Below are positions 52,401-61,186 of a DNA stretch of 64,000 nucleotides, piece by piece; within the stretch, counting starts at the first letter, position 1, and every line of letters begins with the position of its first letter. Origin of the DNA: Acidaminobacterium chupaoyuni (GTDB taxonomy: Bacteria; Bacillota; Clostridia; Oscillospirales; Butyricicoccaceae); assembly GCA_047936785.1 (NCBI GenBank), contig CP176394.1; one strand, given 5' to 3'. The translations under genes were made by a program, and so were the position numbers. The notes under the pieces were generated by a model. That model was not told where the DNA came from. It saw only the letters and a list, made by a program, of their open reading frames with translations, and did no database searches.

Positions 52401-53744
52401 ATGAGCGTAAACGCCAGAGAAGAAGAATACGAGTATGTGGAGTTGTTCGGCAAACCGGCATTGTTCACCAATTCCCGCATCGACAGGGATACCGTGCCAG
52501 AGGGCTGGTACGCCTACGACCTGCGCGGCAGCGACTACGACCCCGGCGAGCCCGTAACGGTAGAACCCAAGGTCGGCGTTAATCACGCCGGAACCATCCT
52601 CATCCATGAACCCGTAACCATCCCCAAGGAGGGCTTCCGAAAGCTGAAAGGCAGGCTGGATTTCCTCGGAGAGCATCTCACCCTCGAGGATTTCTGCGAT
52701 GAGAGAGGTCTCATCTATCCCGACCTGAATCAATACCAGATGTGCGCCGCCTCAGAGGATGAGGGGGCGCTCTTTTTCAGTCAGGGCGCGGAAAAGGATG
52801 CGGAGCTGGGATGCATCGGTCACTTCCGCTTCTATTTCGACCAGAGCGGCCGCTTCACTGTGTCCTCGTGGGACGACCACCAGCCAGAGCTGAAAACGCA
52901 GGCATTCAAGGACGAATTCGATGATGTGGTGAACGCCCTGCGGGAAAACGGGGTGCTGAAAGACCTGCCGGCGGCGCGCTCCTTCTGTTATGGGCATGAG
53001 AGCGCGAGGATGGCGGATCGGTATCGCCCGGACACCTATGCCTTCAAGCTGGAAACCGACGCGCACACCTACTGCATGAGGCTGTTCCCCAACGGCGGCG
53101 ATTACTCGTACATCTACGCCTACGACAAAGCGCAACTCCAGCAGGCTACAGCGCCAATCATCGGCAAGGTATCGTTCGCCAGCGGCGAAACGCTGGCTTA
53201 TACTGACCCCGCCATTTTTGTGCAGGTCATCAAGGATGAACTGCCGTACCGACCTACTTCCGGCTTTCAGTATGAAGTCCTGACGGACGATCCGCAGGTG
53301 CGAAAGGCTGTGGACGATATCCTCTACGATATGTTCGGAGAAGAAAATCCAAGGCAGCTATCAGAATACGAGCTGACCGAAAAAGGGTACAAGGCGCTGC
53401 TGGATGCGGAAAATCCCAATCTGCCGCACACATATGACTGGTTCGTAATGGAAAACTTCTGCTGCAAGGACGAAAAGCGGCACGGCTTCAGTTCGCTCAC
53501 CGATGCAATCGACCATTTCAACGCCCTCAAATGCACAGAGAAGCGATTGTGCGTCACCAAGGACGATGTCTCCACAATCTATCTGGCAATTGCCCATGAC
53601 GGCGAAACCTATTTGGACGAAGGCTGGCGAGAGAATCCCCGCTTTGCCACAGACCGCACAATGGATGAAGCAGCCGCACGATTGCAACTCGGCATTGCCG
53701 GGTTGGAACCTTCCGGACCCACCATGAATTTAGGAGGAATGTAA
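52401..53744 (+). CDS. LPD28-domain ICE protein
   Basis: This 447-residue protein starts with an LPD28 (large polyvalent protein-associated) domain: YVELFGKPALFTNSRI, VPEGWYAYDLRGSDYD and VGVNHAGTILIHEPV. The remainder holds less clear segments, including GHFRFYFDQSGRFTVSSWDD and TYDWFVMENFCCKDEK. LPD domains occur in mobile-element proteins, often with DNA-processing modules. AAGGAG precedes the ATG. Its last codons (NLGGM) encode the ribosome site of the next gene, one base away. Function unknown. Confidence 0.78.
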   Translation: MSVNAREEEYEYVELFGKPALFTNSRIDRDTVPEGWYAYDLRGSDYDPGEPVTVEPKVGVNHAGTILIHEPVTIPKEGFRKLKGRLDFLGEHLTLEDFCDERGLIYPDLNQYQMCAASEDEGALFFSQGAEKDAELGCIGHFRFYFDQSGRFTVSSWDDHQPELKTQAFKDEFDDVVNALRENGVLKDLPAARSFCYGHESARMADRYRPDTYAFKLETDAHTYCMRLFPNGGDYSYIYAYDKAQLQQATAPIIGKVSFASGETLAYTDPAIFVQVIKDELPYRPTSGFQYEVLTDDPQVRKAVDDILYDMFGEENPRQLSEYELTEKGYKALLDAENPNLPHTYDWFVMENFCCKDEKRHGFSSLTDAIDHFNALKCTEKRLCVTKDDVSTIYLAIAHDGETYLDEGWRENPRFATDRTMDEAAARLQLGIAGLEPSGPTMNLGGM

Positions 53745-53745
53745 A

Positions 53746-54729
53746 ATGGTAGATCAGAACTGGCTGAAGTTCCTACGGGAGCAATATCCCGTGGGAAGCC
53801 GGATCAGGCTCAGAGAGATGAAAGACCCCTATCACCCGGTAGAACCCGGTACCATGGGTACGCTGACCAACATCGATGACATCGGCACTTTTCATGTGAA
53901 GTGGGATAACGGACGTGGGCTTGGGCTGGTCATGGGCGAGGACAGCTTCACCGTCCTGCCACCCCAGACACATCTGCTCAAGCTGTATATGCCCATGACC
54001 GCAGACATCTATGAGCGCAATCAGTGGGGCGATCTGGAGAACGAACCGGTGGAGCTGGACAGCTACGCAGCGGTGGAATACGCCGACAATATCGCCGCTG
54101 CCATAGTGCGGGAGCGTCTGCCAGAGGAAACAGACCGCGGCCTCATGCATTACTACCATGAGGATGACAGCGTCAATCAGAAGGTGCAGGCGTTTGCCTT
54201 CTCCGTGGAATCCCGTAACCACAGGCTGTGGGGCGTGGCCGAGTGCAAGGTGGTTGGTGAACTGACCCCGGATGAGCTGGAAACACTCAAGGAATATGTC
54301 ACCGGACAGGCTTCGGACGGTTTCGGTGAGGGCTTCGAGCAACGAGAGATCCGGCTGAGCAACGGCAGCGAACTGTATGCCCACCTCTGGGGCAGTGGTG
54401 ATGGCTGGAGCATCCAGACCGAGCAGGAACAGTTTGACATCAAAGTGGCAACGGGCTTACCAAAGATGTGCTTTTCCGTCCTCCCCTCCACCGGCGATCT
54501 CATCTGCATCAAGCGGGGCGAAAGCGGCTATTACCCATCGGATTGGAATACCGGAGATAAGGCGCACAATCAGGAGCTGGCAGACTACAACAACCAGCGT
54601 CTCGGCGTGACGGAGGCGCAGCGTCAGGCGATGGAGTGCGGCAGTATGCACGGATGGGCCATCCCCGGCGCAGACCCGAAGTTTTATGAGCAGGATGCAC
54701 CGCAGATGGGAGGGATGACTCTTGGCTAA
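53746..54729 (+). CDS. DUF4314-domain ICE protein
   Basis: This 327-residue protein has an N-terminal SH3-like DUF4314 domain (PVGSRIRLREMKDPYHPVEP, GTMGTLTNIDDIGTFHVKWD, GRGLGLVMGEDSF). A long region found in similar ICE proteins follows (YAAVEYADNIAAAIV, CKVVGELTPDELETLKEYV). The end QMGGMTLG encodes the GGAGGG used by the next gene. The role is unknown; co-location with antirestriction genes suggests a part in establishment after transfer. Confidence 0.8.
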   Translation: MVDQNWLKFLREQYPVGSRIRLREMKDPYHPVEPGTMGTLTNIDDIGTFHVKWDNGRGLGLVMGEDSFTVLPPQTHLLKLYMPMTADIYERNQWGDLENEPVELDSYAAVEYADNIAAAIVRERLPEETDRGLMHYYHEDDSVNQKVQAFAFSVESRNHRLWGVAECKVVGELTPDELETLKEYVTGQASDGFGEGFEQREIRLSNGSELYAHLWGSGDGWSIQTEQEQFDIKVATGLPKMCFSVLPSTGDLICIKRGESGYYPSDWNTGDKAHNQELADYNNQRLGVTEAQRQAMECGSMHGWAIPGADPKFYEQDAPQMGGMTLG

Positions 54730-55837
54730 GATCATGGATGTTTACATCGCCAAAGCTGACGCGCCGGAGAGCGAGGCGTATGCCACACTGACGCTCCCCG
54801 CCACCCCCTTTGAGTTTTTCGACGCGCTTGATAAGGCACGGGTGCAGCAGGGCGACGAGCTGTACTTTCAAGTTGAGGAATACCATGCCTTTGAGTCCAT
54901 GGAGCCGTACATCAGCGATGCGGATAACCTTGCCGAGCTGAACGCACTGTGCCAGAAGCTCTCGGAGCTGAACGACCGGCAGAGCGCAGCCTTTGAGGGG
55001 CTTCTGAAAATGGAGGCAGCGAAGAAAGACGGTCCCGTTTCACTCGCCAAGCTCATCGACCTCGCCTACAGCGCCGACTGCTGCCATGTGGTAGACGAGG
55101 CGCTGAATGACTCCCAGCTCGGACGGTATTACGCTGAGAACGGCTTTGTGCCGGAGGTGGATAACCTTTCTGACCGGCTCTTTGATCTGCTGGATTTTGA
55201 GCGTATCGGACGGGAGCAGCGCCATGGCGAGGGCGGCGTGTTTACAGAGCATGGCTATGTGGTTCAGCACAGCGAGCTGAACGAGGTCTACAAGGATATG
55301 AACTTCCGTATCCAGACGCCGTTTTATCAAATACTGCTGGAACTGCCGGACGGAAACCGCTTGGAGCTGCCCAGCGCCAATCTGCCGGAAGCGTCCTCAC
55401 ATCATTGCGTGGACTGCCGCGTCCCGCAGCTCATGGCCACCATCGATGTCGCTGACCTTCAATCGGTCAGCGACTTTGCGGAGATGCTCCAAAACATCGG
55501 GGATAAGCCGATGCGGAAGTACAAGGCTATTCTTCACGCCACCGGGTGTAACGCACTGGAGGAAGCCGTTGAGCTGGCCGGACACATGGACGATTTCGTG
55601 TTCACGGAAAGCGTCAGCGGCTTCCGCGATTTGGCGATGGATGAAATGAAATTCATGATGTCGAACGAGGATGCGGCACTTTTGGCGAAGCACACCGACC
55701 TCATCGGCTACGGCAAGGACATTCTGAAACGCGATCACTCAGCCATCTCACAGTATGGCCTTGTTGAGCGGCAAGACGGTCAACCCATGAACGCCCCTTT
55801 TGAGCAGCAGACGCAGAGCGGAATGGAGATGATGTAA
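54722..55837 (+). CDS. ArdA-like antirestriction protein (copy 2)
   Basis: This 371-residue acidic protein resembles the other ArdA-like products in its block order: LTLPATPFEFFDALDKARV, LAELNALCQKLSELNDRQSAAFEGLL, then a domain with ANLPEASSHHCVDCRVPQL and VADLQSVSDFAEMLQ. The start is a TTG at 54722 within the upstream stop region, 7 bases after GGAGGG. Overlap with the next gene is one base. A DNA-mimic role is inferred. Confidence 0.75.
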   Translation: MAKIMDVYIAKADAPESEAYATLTLPATPFEFFDALDKARVQQGDELYFQVEEYHAFESMEPYISDADNLAELNALCQKLSELNDRQSAAFEGLLKMEAAKKDGPVSLAKLIDLAYSADCCHVVDEALNDSQLGRYYAENGFVPEVDNLSDRLFDLLDFERIGREQRHGEGGVFTEHGYVVQHSELNEVYKDMNFRIQTPFYQILLELPDGNRLELPSANLPEASSHHCVDCRVPQLMATIDVADLQSVSDFAEMLQNIGDKPMRKYKAILHATGCNALEEAVELAGHMDDFVFTESVSGFRDLAMDEMKFMMSNEDAALLAKHTDLIGYGKDILKRDHSAISQYGLVERQDGQPMNAPFEQQTQSGMEMM

Positions 55838-56853
55838 TGGACGATTATCTGAAAACCTTGCATCTCACCGAGATCACGCCTGCCGAGAAACACTGGCTGG
55901 ACGAGCGCCTGTCAGATATGTCCGTCAAGGAGCGCCTTATTCTGAACGGCCTGACGGTCTACGCCCCGCCGAAAAGCGGCATGGATGTGGTAAACCTCGT
56001 CCAGAATATCCACGACTGCGACATCTGCTTTGACATTGGCAAAGAGGATGGTCTCGGCGTGTTCGTTGCGCGGGAGGTCGAGTGCATATCTCAGGAGTAT
56101 ATGGGTTTTATCGACACCGAAAAGCTGGCGGGAAAATATATGGTGCAGCACCCCGGCGTGTTTGTGGACGGGAACTACATCGAGATCTCAGAGGACGGGC
56201 TCTGGCCCTACTACGATGGCACAAACCTCGACCAGCTCACCGACGATAGCTGGAGTGTCAAACTCAAGCTGGCCTCGTCCGACCACCCGGAGGGCGTATG
56301 GCTGCGACTGCCGGATTATCAGGATGCAAACGACGGTAAGCCGGACGAGATCAAGATTGCGCTGACTGCTTTGGAAGCGTTGCGCGTGGACGAGTGTCAT
56401 GTGTTAGAGGCAAAGTGTATCCTCCCTCATGCCGGCGACCTTGTTTCTCAATACGACAGCATCGCGGACCTGATCTACGACGGAAACAACCTCGGGTATG
56501 TCCTCGATGAGCGAGGCCAGGGGATGCGGATGTTTATGGAGCTATTCCACGGAGCAATGGAATATGAGGGATGCACCTCTCTCGGCGAGGCACTGGATGT
56601 TGCAGAAAACCTGAACCGATATGAGTTGGTTCCTTTATCCGGACTGAAAGAATACGCAATGGGTGATCTAAAAAAGCGCGGTGTCAAGCTGTCGGATGCG
56701 GTCGCAGCCGCATTCGACTTCGAACAGTATGCCGCCGATATGATAGAAAAGAAAGGCTTTGTTCTTTCGGAGGACGGGCAAGCGTACATTGGCAAGATTG
56801 GAGCGGTTCCCAGACACAGCATGGATACGCTTCACGGCATGGTGCTGGAATAA
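55837..56853 (+). CDS. ArdA-like antirestriction protein (copy 3)
   Basis: A 338-residue acidic protein with AEKHWLDERLSDMSVKERLILNGL, VNLVQNIHDCDICFDIG, then EGVWLRLPDYQD and SLGEALDVAENLNRYELVPLSGL, parallel to copies 1 and 2. It shares its first base with the end of copy 2 and is followed by a strong terminator, closing the first ICE operon. A role against host restriction is inferred from family resemblance and acidity. Confidence 0.75.
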   Translation: MDDYLKTLHLTEITPAEKHWLDERLSDMSVKERLILNGLTVYAPPKSGMDVVNLVQNIHDCDICFDIGKEDGLGVFVAREVECISQEYMGFIDTEKLAGKYMVQHPGVFVDGNYIEISEDGLWPYYDGTNLDQLTDDSWSVKLKLASSDHPEGVWLRLPDYQDANDGKPDEIKIALTALEALRVDECHVLEAKCILPHAGDLVSQYDSIADLIYDGNNLGYVLDERGQGMRMFMELFHGAMEYEGCTSLGEALDVAENLNRYELVPLSGLKEYAMGDLKKRGVKLSDAVAAAFDFEQYAADMIEKKGFVLSEDGQAYIGKIGAVPRHSMDTLHGMVLE

Positions 56854-56908
56854 AACACAGAAAGGATTGCAGCAGAGAACAGAATATAGAAGAATAATTC
56901 GCACACGC

Positions 56909-56949
56909 AAGGGGCCGTTTTCCGAAAGGGATAACGGCCCCTTCTTTTT
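56909..56949 (+). terminator. terminator of the first ICE operon
   Basis: AAGGGGCCGTT (56909-56919) pairs with AACGGCCCCTT (56933-56943), followed by a U-rich tail. Confidence 0.9.
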
Positions 56950-56990
56950 GTGCTCTTTTTCGGAAAAACGACCCCGGAAAGGAGGCATAA

Positions 56991-57323
56991 ATGCTGAAAA
57001 GTGAACTCGCTGAATATATGGAGATCTTTCATTGTGGAGAGCAGTATGCGGCGGTAAGCCGAGAACTTGAAACCGCATTTGGAATCAAGGGCGCGGAACT
57101 GCGAGCTTTGGTCAATACCCTCCGGCGCGAGGGCGTTCCTATCTGTAGTAACGCAAAAGGTTATTTCTTTGCCGAAACGGATGAAGAGTTGCTCCAGACA
57201 ATACGCCATATGTCCAGCCGAATCGCTGGAATTAGCGGCGCGATTCGCGGGCTAAAAAAAGCGCGCTCCCGCTTTGATAACAATCAGACTTCTCTCCCCT
57301 TGGAGGGAGGCGATGACCTCTGA
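56991..57323 (+). CDS. small winged-helix-like ICE protein
   Basis: The 110-residue product has a predicted helix-turn-helix: VSRELETAFGIKGAELRALVNTLRREGVPICSNAKGYFFAE, the pattern of small replication or regulatory proteins in ICEs. A helical, basic tail follows (IRGLKKARSRFD). AAAGGAGG precedes the ATG. It overlaps or abuts the methylase gene. Confidence 0.72.
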   Translation: MLKSELAEYMEIFHCGEQYAAVSRELETAFGIKGAELRALVNTLRREGVPICSNAKGYFFAETDEELLQTIRHMSSRIAGISGAIRGLKKARSRFDNNQTSLPLEGGDDL

Positions 57324-57331
57324 ATAGCTTT

Positions 57332-58198
57332 ATGAGTTGGATTGGCGGGAAAAAGGCTTTGCGCGACACAATCCTGCCTATGTTTCCACTGTACTACGAA
57401 CGATATATCGAAGTATTCGGAGGGGGCGGTTGGATTCTATTTGCCAAACCACCCGGAAATGATTTTGAGGTTTATAACGATTTCAACAGTCTGTTAGTCA
57501 ATTTATACCGCTGCGTTCGGGATAAGCCGCAGGAGCTGATGAGCGCCTTGCAATATGTGCTTAATTCGCGGGAGGATTTTGAGTTAGTGCGAGATGCGCT
57601 CGCTCGTGATAGCCCTAAAAATGATGTGCAGAAGGCAGCATGGTTTTATCAGCTTATTCGGTATTCCTATGCCAGCAGCCTCGACAGCTTTGGCAGCCAG
57701 CCCCATGATATGCGCGCTAACTTTCCGCTTATCGAGCAGGCGCATCGTCGTTTGGCAAAGGTAGTAATTGAGAACAAGGACTTTGAAAAGCTCATTCGGC
57801 AGTATGACCGGCCGGTGAGCTTTTTCTATTGCGATCCACCCTATCATGCGACTGAAAGCTACTATAAGAATGTTGGAGAAGGCGGGTTCACGGAGAAAGA
57901 CCATATACGGCTAAGAGATGCACTCCTTCGCATTGATGGGAAATTTCTGCTCTCATATAACGATGATGAATTCATCAGAGAGTTGTACGATGCGCCTGGG
58001 ATTCACATCTTTGAAACCACCAGGATCAATAACATCAAGCAGAGGTATGATCCGAACAGTCAGTTCTCCGAACTGATTATTGGAAATTATGATCTCAGTG
58101 AAAGAGAGAGACACGAACCAAGTCAGATGACACTATTCGACTTTTCCAGAAAAACAAATGAAGAAGTAATGGAGGAAGCAGAATGGAACACGAACTGA
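57332..58198 (+). CDS. D12-class DNA adenine N6-methyltransferase
   Basis: This 288-residue Dam-type methylase has the SAM-binding WIGGKKALRDTILP and EVFGGGGWILF and the catalytic FFYCDPPYH (DPPY). No matching endonuclease is present, so it is an orphan that may protect the element or control transfer. The ATG at 57332 lacks a good ribosome site; a CTG at 57320, in frame and 9 bases after GGAGG, would give the family-like start LNSFMSWIGGK. It overlaps the next gene by 16 bases. Confidence 0.9.
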   Translation: MSWIGGKKALRDTILPMFPLYYERYIEVFGGGGWILFAKPPGNDFEVYNDFNSLLVNLYRCVRDKPQELMSALQYVLNSREDFELVRDALARDSPKNDVQKAAWFYQLIRYSYASSLDSFGSQPHDMRANFPLIEQAHRRLAKVVIENKDFEKLIRQYDRPVSFFYCDPPYHATESYYKNVGEGGFTEKDHIRLRDALLRIDGKFLLSYNDDEFIRELYDAPGIHIFETTRINNIKQRYDPNSQFSELIIGNYDLSERERHEPSQMTLFDFSRKTNEEVMEEAEWNTN

Positions 58199-58688
58199 AA
58201 TTTAAAGAATCCAGTCCTGATTCTCGCATGGTAATTCCGTCTGAAGTTTTGGAGGAAAGCGGGATCTCGGCTGCCCAGTGCGCAGAATTGCATCAGCTCC
58301 GGCATTGTGTGGCAGTTCTCCAAGGGAAGTTGACCGCTTATGAGCTGATTGAGGTAATCCTCGACCTCAACAAGATGTCCGAGTTTCTTGTTGTTCAGCT
58401 GGCAAAAGCGTGTGGTACTTGTGATGGCTGCGGCGACTGTGCCAATGAAAACAAGTGTGGCATAGTTGTGCCCCCCGAGCTGTTAGTTGAACTCGGACTA
58501 CCCCGAAACACGAAACTCGGGCTTGCGCTGACCACGATAATGGGTTGATTCTCGTGGGTCCGGCTTGCTATGAACATGATTTGACAGATATCCCGGACGA
58601 TTTTCTTGAAATGCTGTCTGATTCCGGCATCTGTCTCGATGTGCTGGAAGAACACCTGATGGCCGAGGATACCGTCTATGGCGAATGA
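58183..58688 (+). pseudogene. small AbrB-like/Cys-rich ICE protein with frameshift
   Basis: The first ~115 codons read normally (SRMVIPSEVLEESGIS, an AbrB-like strand pattern; CGTCDGCGDCANENKCG, a cysteine cluster; LPRNTKL). The frame then stops at 58548. In the -1 frame the protein continues as DHDNGLILVGPACYEHDLTD and LEMLSDSGICLDVLEEHLM to a stop at 58686-58688. A ~2-base insertion near 58515-58530 explains it. The next gene overlaps the restored end, as expected for the intact version. Confidence 0.7.
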
Positions 58689-59412
58689 AGCCTACCTCTA
58701 CCCATGGTCGCGGAAGGACGCGCAAGACCGCAACGAGCTGGAACTGTGGCAAAAAAGCCATGATGCCAATGTGGACTGCCGCAAGGCAATCGAAGCGGCC
58801 ATCACGCGGGATCACGACGGGAGCACGCTCGCCCCCGGCTGCGCCGCCGGCGTTATCGCAGAATATGGCTACAAGCGGGTGCGATTCGTGCTGGCAAGTA
58901 CCGTGCAGTATCTGGAGTATGACGGGCGTTTCTCGGATGGGAACCGGGCTTGGGCAAAGCAGACCTACGCTCCCCGCGACCATCTCGCGGAGATCAGCGC
59001 CGCCAATCATCCCGCTGTGTTGAATGTCTTTATCGATCAGTACCGGCGGGCGTATCAGGCGCTGGGGCTATTCGACCATGCCCACTGCGAAGCAAATACC
59101 AGCGAGCTCGATTACACCGGCAAAGTCCTCGTCCTCTCACCGGATATTCTCAAGGAAAGCTGCTGGAATCAGGAAGATCAGCTCTGGTACGCCCACGATG
59201 GCTTTGGCTGTCGGCCCCACGCACGGGGACGCTCCATCCGCTCGACCTGCCTTGGCGACGGTGAGATGACGCGCTGGAACCGCTCCGATTTCGTCGGCGT
59301 TCTCAAGGACGAGTATCTTCCCCAGTGGGCGCGGGAGCGTCTGGAGCAGATCACCGCTCCGAAGCAGGAGTTGAGCGATGCTCCTGAAATTGGAGGGATG
59401 AAAATGACTTAA
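58678..59412 (+). CDS. DUF3849-domain ICE protein
   Basis: This 244-residue protein begins MANEAYLYPWSRKDAQ, followed by ELELWQKSHDANVDCRKAIE, the DUF3849 signature. The second half contains VLVLSPDILKESCWNQEDQLWYA and a region seen with such domains. Its end APEIGGMKMT keeps a GGAGGG stretch. The ATG overlaps the frameshift-restored end of the previous gene. Function unknown. Confidence 0.8.
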   Translation: MANEAYLYPWSRKDAQDRNELELWQKSHDANVDCRKAIEAAITRDHDGSTLAPGCAAGVIAEYGYKRVRFVLASTVQYLEYDGRFSDGNRAWAKQTYAPRDHLAEISAANHPAVLNVFIDQYRRAYQALGLFDHAHCEANTSELDYTGKVLVLSPDILKESCWNQEDQLWYAHDGFGCRPHARGRSIRSTCLGDGEMTRWNRSDFVGVLKDEYLPQWARERLEQITAPKQELSDAPEIGGMKMT

Positions 59413-59429
59413 AAAGGAGGTGCGCCGCC

Positions 59430-59993
59430 ATGCGTGGCATCGAACAGAGAAATGGATGTATCTACTACTACGGCAGCCCCGCGGGGTATATCGACAGCGG
59501 CGAACAGGCCGTGCTGGACGCCATGTTCCGCTCGGACGAGCTGGAGTCCTTCGCCAAGCGAAGCGGCCTCGCGGTGCAGTGGACGGACGGTGTATATGAC
59601 CGGCTCATTAGCGGCGCCGTAATGACCCCGCAGGGCGAGGCTGCCGCGCCGCTCAAGTCCTGCCGCATCTGGCAGCTCAAGCCGGAGGCGGGAGCGTGGG
59701 CGGCGCTGGTGAGTCCGGGCAAGCCCCTGCCCGTACCGAAGCCGGAGGATTACCGGCCCGTCTATGACGGACAGATCGAAACCAACGACCTCGAAGCTAT
59801 CTATGACAAGTTCGGCGACCGTGCGCCAAACGGCTTCAGCGGCCACCCGCTGGCTGTATCGGATATCGTGGAGTTGTACGACAGCGGCGGCAGCTCCTTT
59901 TACCATCTTGGACGCACGCAGTTCAAGGAGATCGCCTTTGAGCCGGAAATGCCCTCACAGGATATGGCTCTGCGGCAAACCAGTTCCCCATGA
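59430..59993 (+). CDS. YodL-domain ICE protein
   Basis: A 187-residue protein; the C-terminal half matches the YodL domain (YRPVYDGQIETNDLEAIYDKF, FSGHPLAVSDIVELYDSGG, FYHLGRTQFKEI). The N-terminal part (RGIEQRNGCIYYYGSPAGYI) is less clear. YodL domains recur in conjugative elements and phages without an assigned role. AAGGAGG lies 10 bases before the ATG. Confidence 0.82.
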   Translation: MRGIEQRNGCIYYYGSPAGYIDSGEQAVLDAMFRSDELESFAKRSGLAVQWTDGVYDRLISGAVMTPQGEAAAPLKSCRIWQLKPEAGAWAALVSPGKPLPVPKPEDYRPVYDGQIETNDLEAIYDKFGDRAPNGFSGHPLAVSDIVELYDSGGSSFYHLGRTQFKEIAFEPEMPSQDMALRQTSSP

Positions 59994-60047
59994 CAGCGGA
60001 GGCTGTCTTTTTTCATACCCAAAATCTCAAAAAGGAGGAAAACAGCT

Positions 60048-60452
60048 ATGGCAAAATCCCAAACTAAAGCAGCCGGCCCCGCGCAGACGGAGTCCGCCAC
60101 CGAGCAGACCGCGCCCGCCTACCCGATGAAGTACGACGTCAAGATCAACTCGTTTCGTGCGGAGGGCTCTCTGCGCGCCAACGCCTCGGTCAACATCAAC
60201 GACGCTTTCGCCATCCGGGGAGTCAAGGTGATGGAGGGCAGCAGCGGCCTTTTCGTATCCATGCCCAGCTACAAGGCCGGCAACGGCGAGTACAAGGACA
60301 TCTGCTTCCCCTGCACCAAAGAGTCGCGCATCGAGTTCGACAAAGCTGTGCTGGGCAAATACCAGCACCAGCTCTCGCAGCTCCAGAGCCAGCGGCAGGA
60401 GGCCGCCCCGTTCCCCGAACAGGCGCAGGGTATGTCCGCGCCTACTATGTAA
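60048..60452 (+). CDS. SpoVG-family protein
   Basis: This 134-residue protein contains the SpoVG fold: YDVKINSFRAEGSLRANASVN, FAIRGVKVMEGSSGLFVSMPS and YKDICFPCTKE. Residues 1-27 and the tail are extra and low complexity. SpoVG proteins bind RNA and DNA and act as broad regulators; ICE copies are common. AAAGGAGG precedes the ATG. It precedes the pilus genes. Confidence 0.88.
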   Translation: MAKSQTKAAGPAQTESATEQTAPAYPMKYDVKINSFRAEGSLRANASVNINDAFAIRGVKVMEGSSGLFVSMPSYKAGNGEYKDICFPCTKESRIEFDKAVLGKYQHQLSQLQSQRQEAAPFPEQAQGMSAPTM

Positions 60453-60487
60453 CCACCACACAAAACATTTTTAGGAGGATTTACTGT

Positions 60488-60760
60488 ATGAAAAAGCTGT
60501 TTATCAACATGAATAACACTGCCAAGGCTGTGGCTGAGAAAGCCAAACTCGCCCTCTCCCGTTTCCTCGGCTTTTCCCGCCGCGCTGTGTACGGCAACGC
60601 CGGCGAGGGCTATATCGACACCGCCGTGAAGATCCTGATTGCCGTCGTCCTCGGCGCGCTCCTGCTGGCCGGTCTGTACGCCTTGTTCGGGGATGTGGTC
60701 ATGCCTACCCTCAACCAGAAGATCAAGGATATGTTCAACTACGCCGGCGCTTTGAGCTAA
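60488..60760 (+). CDS. small pilin-like membrane protein (DUF6133 type)
   Basis: This 90-residue protein has a basic N terminus, then GEGYIDTAVKILIAVVLGALLLAGLYALF, a single hydrophobic helix preceded by G-x-x-Y/E as in Flp-type pilins. The next gene is a prepilin peptidase, so it is the likely pilin substrate, although small ICE pilins are diverse. AGGAGG precedes the ATG. Confidence 0.78.
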   Translation: MKKLFINMNNTAKAVAEKAKLALSRFLGFSRRAVYGNAGEGYIDTAVKILIAVVLGALLLAGLYALFGDVVMPTLNQKIKDMFNYAGALS

Positions 60761-60761
60761 G

Positions 60762-61169
60762 ATGCTGGCCATCCTTCGGGCGGCATTTTTTATCTCTCTG
60801 CTGTTGGCGGCCGCTGCGTCCGACCTTAAGAGCCGGACGATACCTTACAGCGTCTGCATCCTCCTTGCGCTGACGGGGCTGATCTATTTCAGCCCCGTCA
60901 GGCTGTGGGGGCCTATCCTCGCCGTGCCGTTTTTCCTCGCCTCGGGCTTCCAGAGAGGCGGCGCCGGCGATACCATGCTGGTCGCCGCCTCCTGCCTGAC
61001 GCTTGGACTCTTTTCCGGCGCGTTGGGGCTGATGCTGGGGCTGTCCGTGTTCTGCCTCTATTGGCTTGCGGAAGCCTTCGTCAGAAAACTCCGGCAGAAA
61101 GAGAAGAAAGTCAGCTACCCGCTGGCGCCGTTCCTTGCCGCCGGCTTCATCGCCGCTTACTTCATCTAA
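60762..61169 (+). CDS. A24-family prepilin peptidase (TadV/CpaA-like)
   Basis: A 135-residue integral membrane aspartic protease without the methylase half. Both catalytic aspartates are visible: ASDLKSRTIP (first) and GGAGDTMLVA (second, GxGD). It cleaves and thus activates the Flp-type pilin of the pilus module, probably the product of the preceding gene. It starts one base after that gene. Confidence 0.9.
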   Translation: MLAILRAAFFISLLLAAAASDLKSRTIPYSVCILLALTGLIYFSPVRLWGPILAVPFFLASGFQRGGAGDTMLVAASCLTLGLFSGALGLMLGLSVFCLYWLAEAFVRKLRQKEKKVSYPLAPFLAAGFIAAYFI

Positions 61170-61186
61170 TCAGGAGGTCTACCAAC

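Noticed and set aside
49066..59412. MGGM-like tails as a secretion or degradation signal
   Set aside because: In most cases the same bases serve as the ribosome site of the coupled downstream gene, a simpler explanation.
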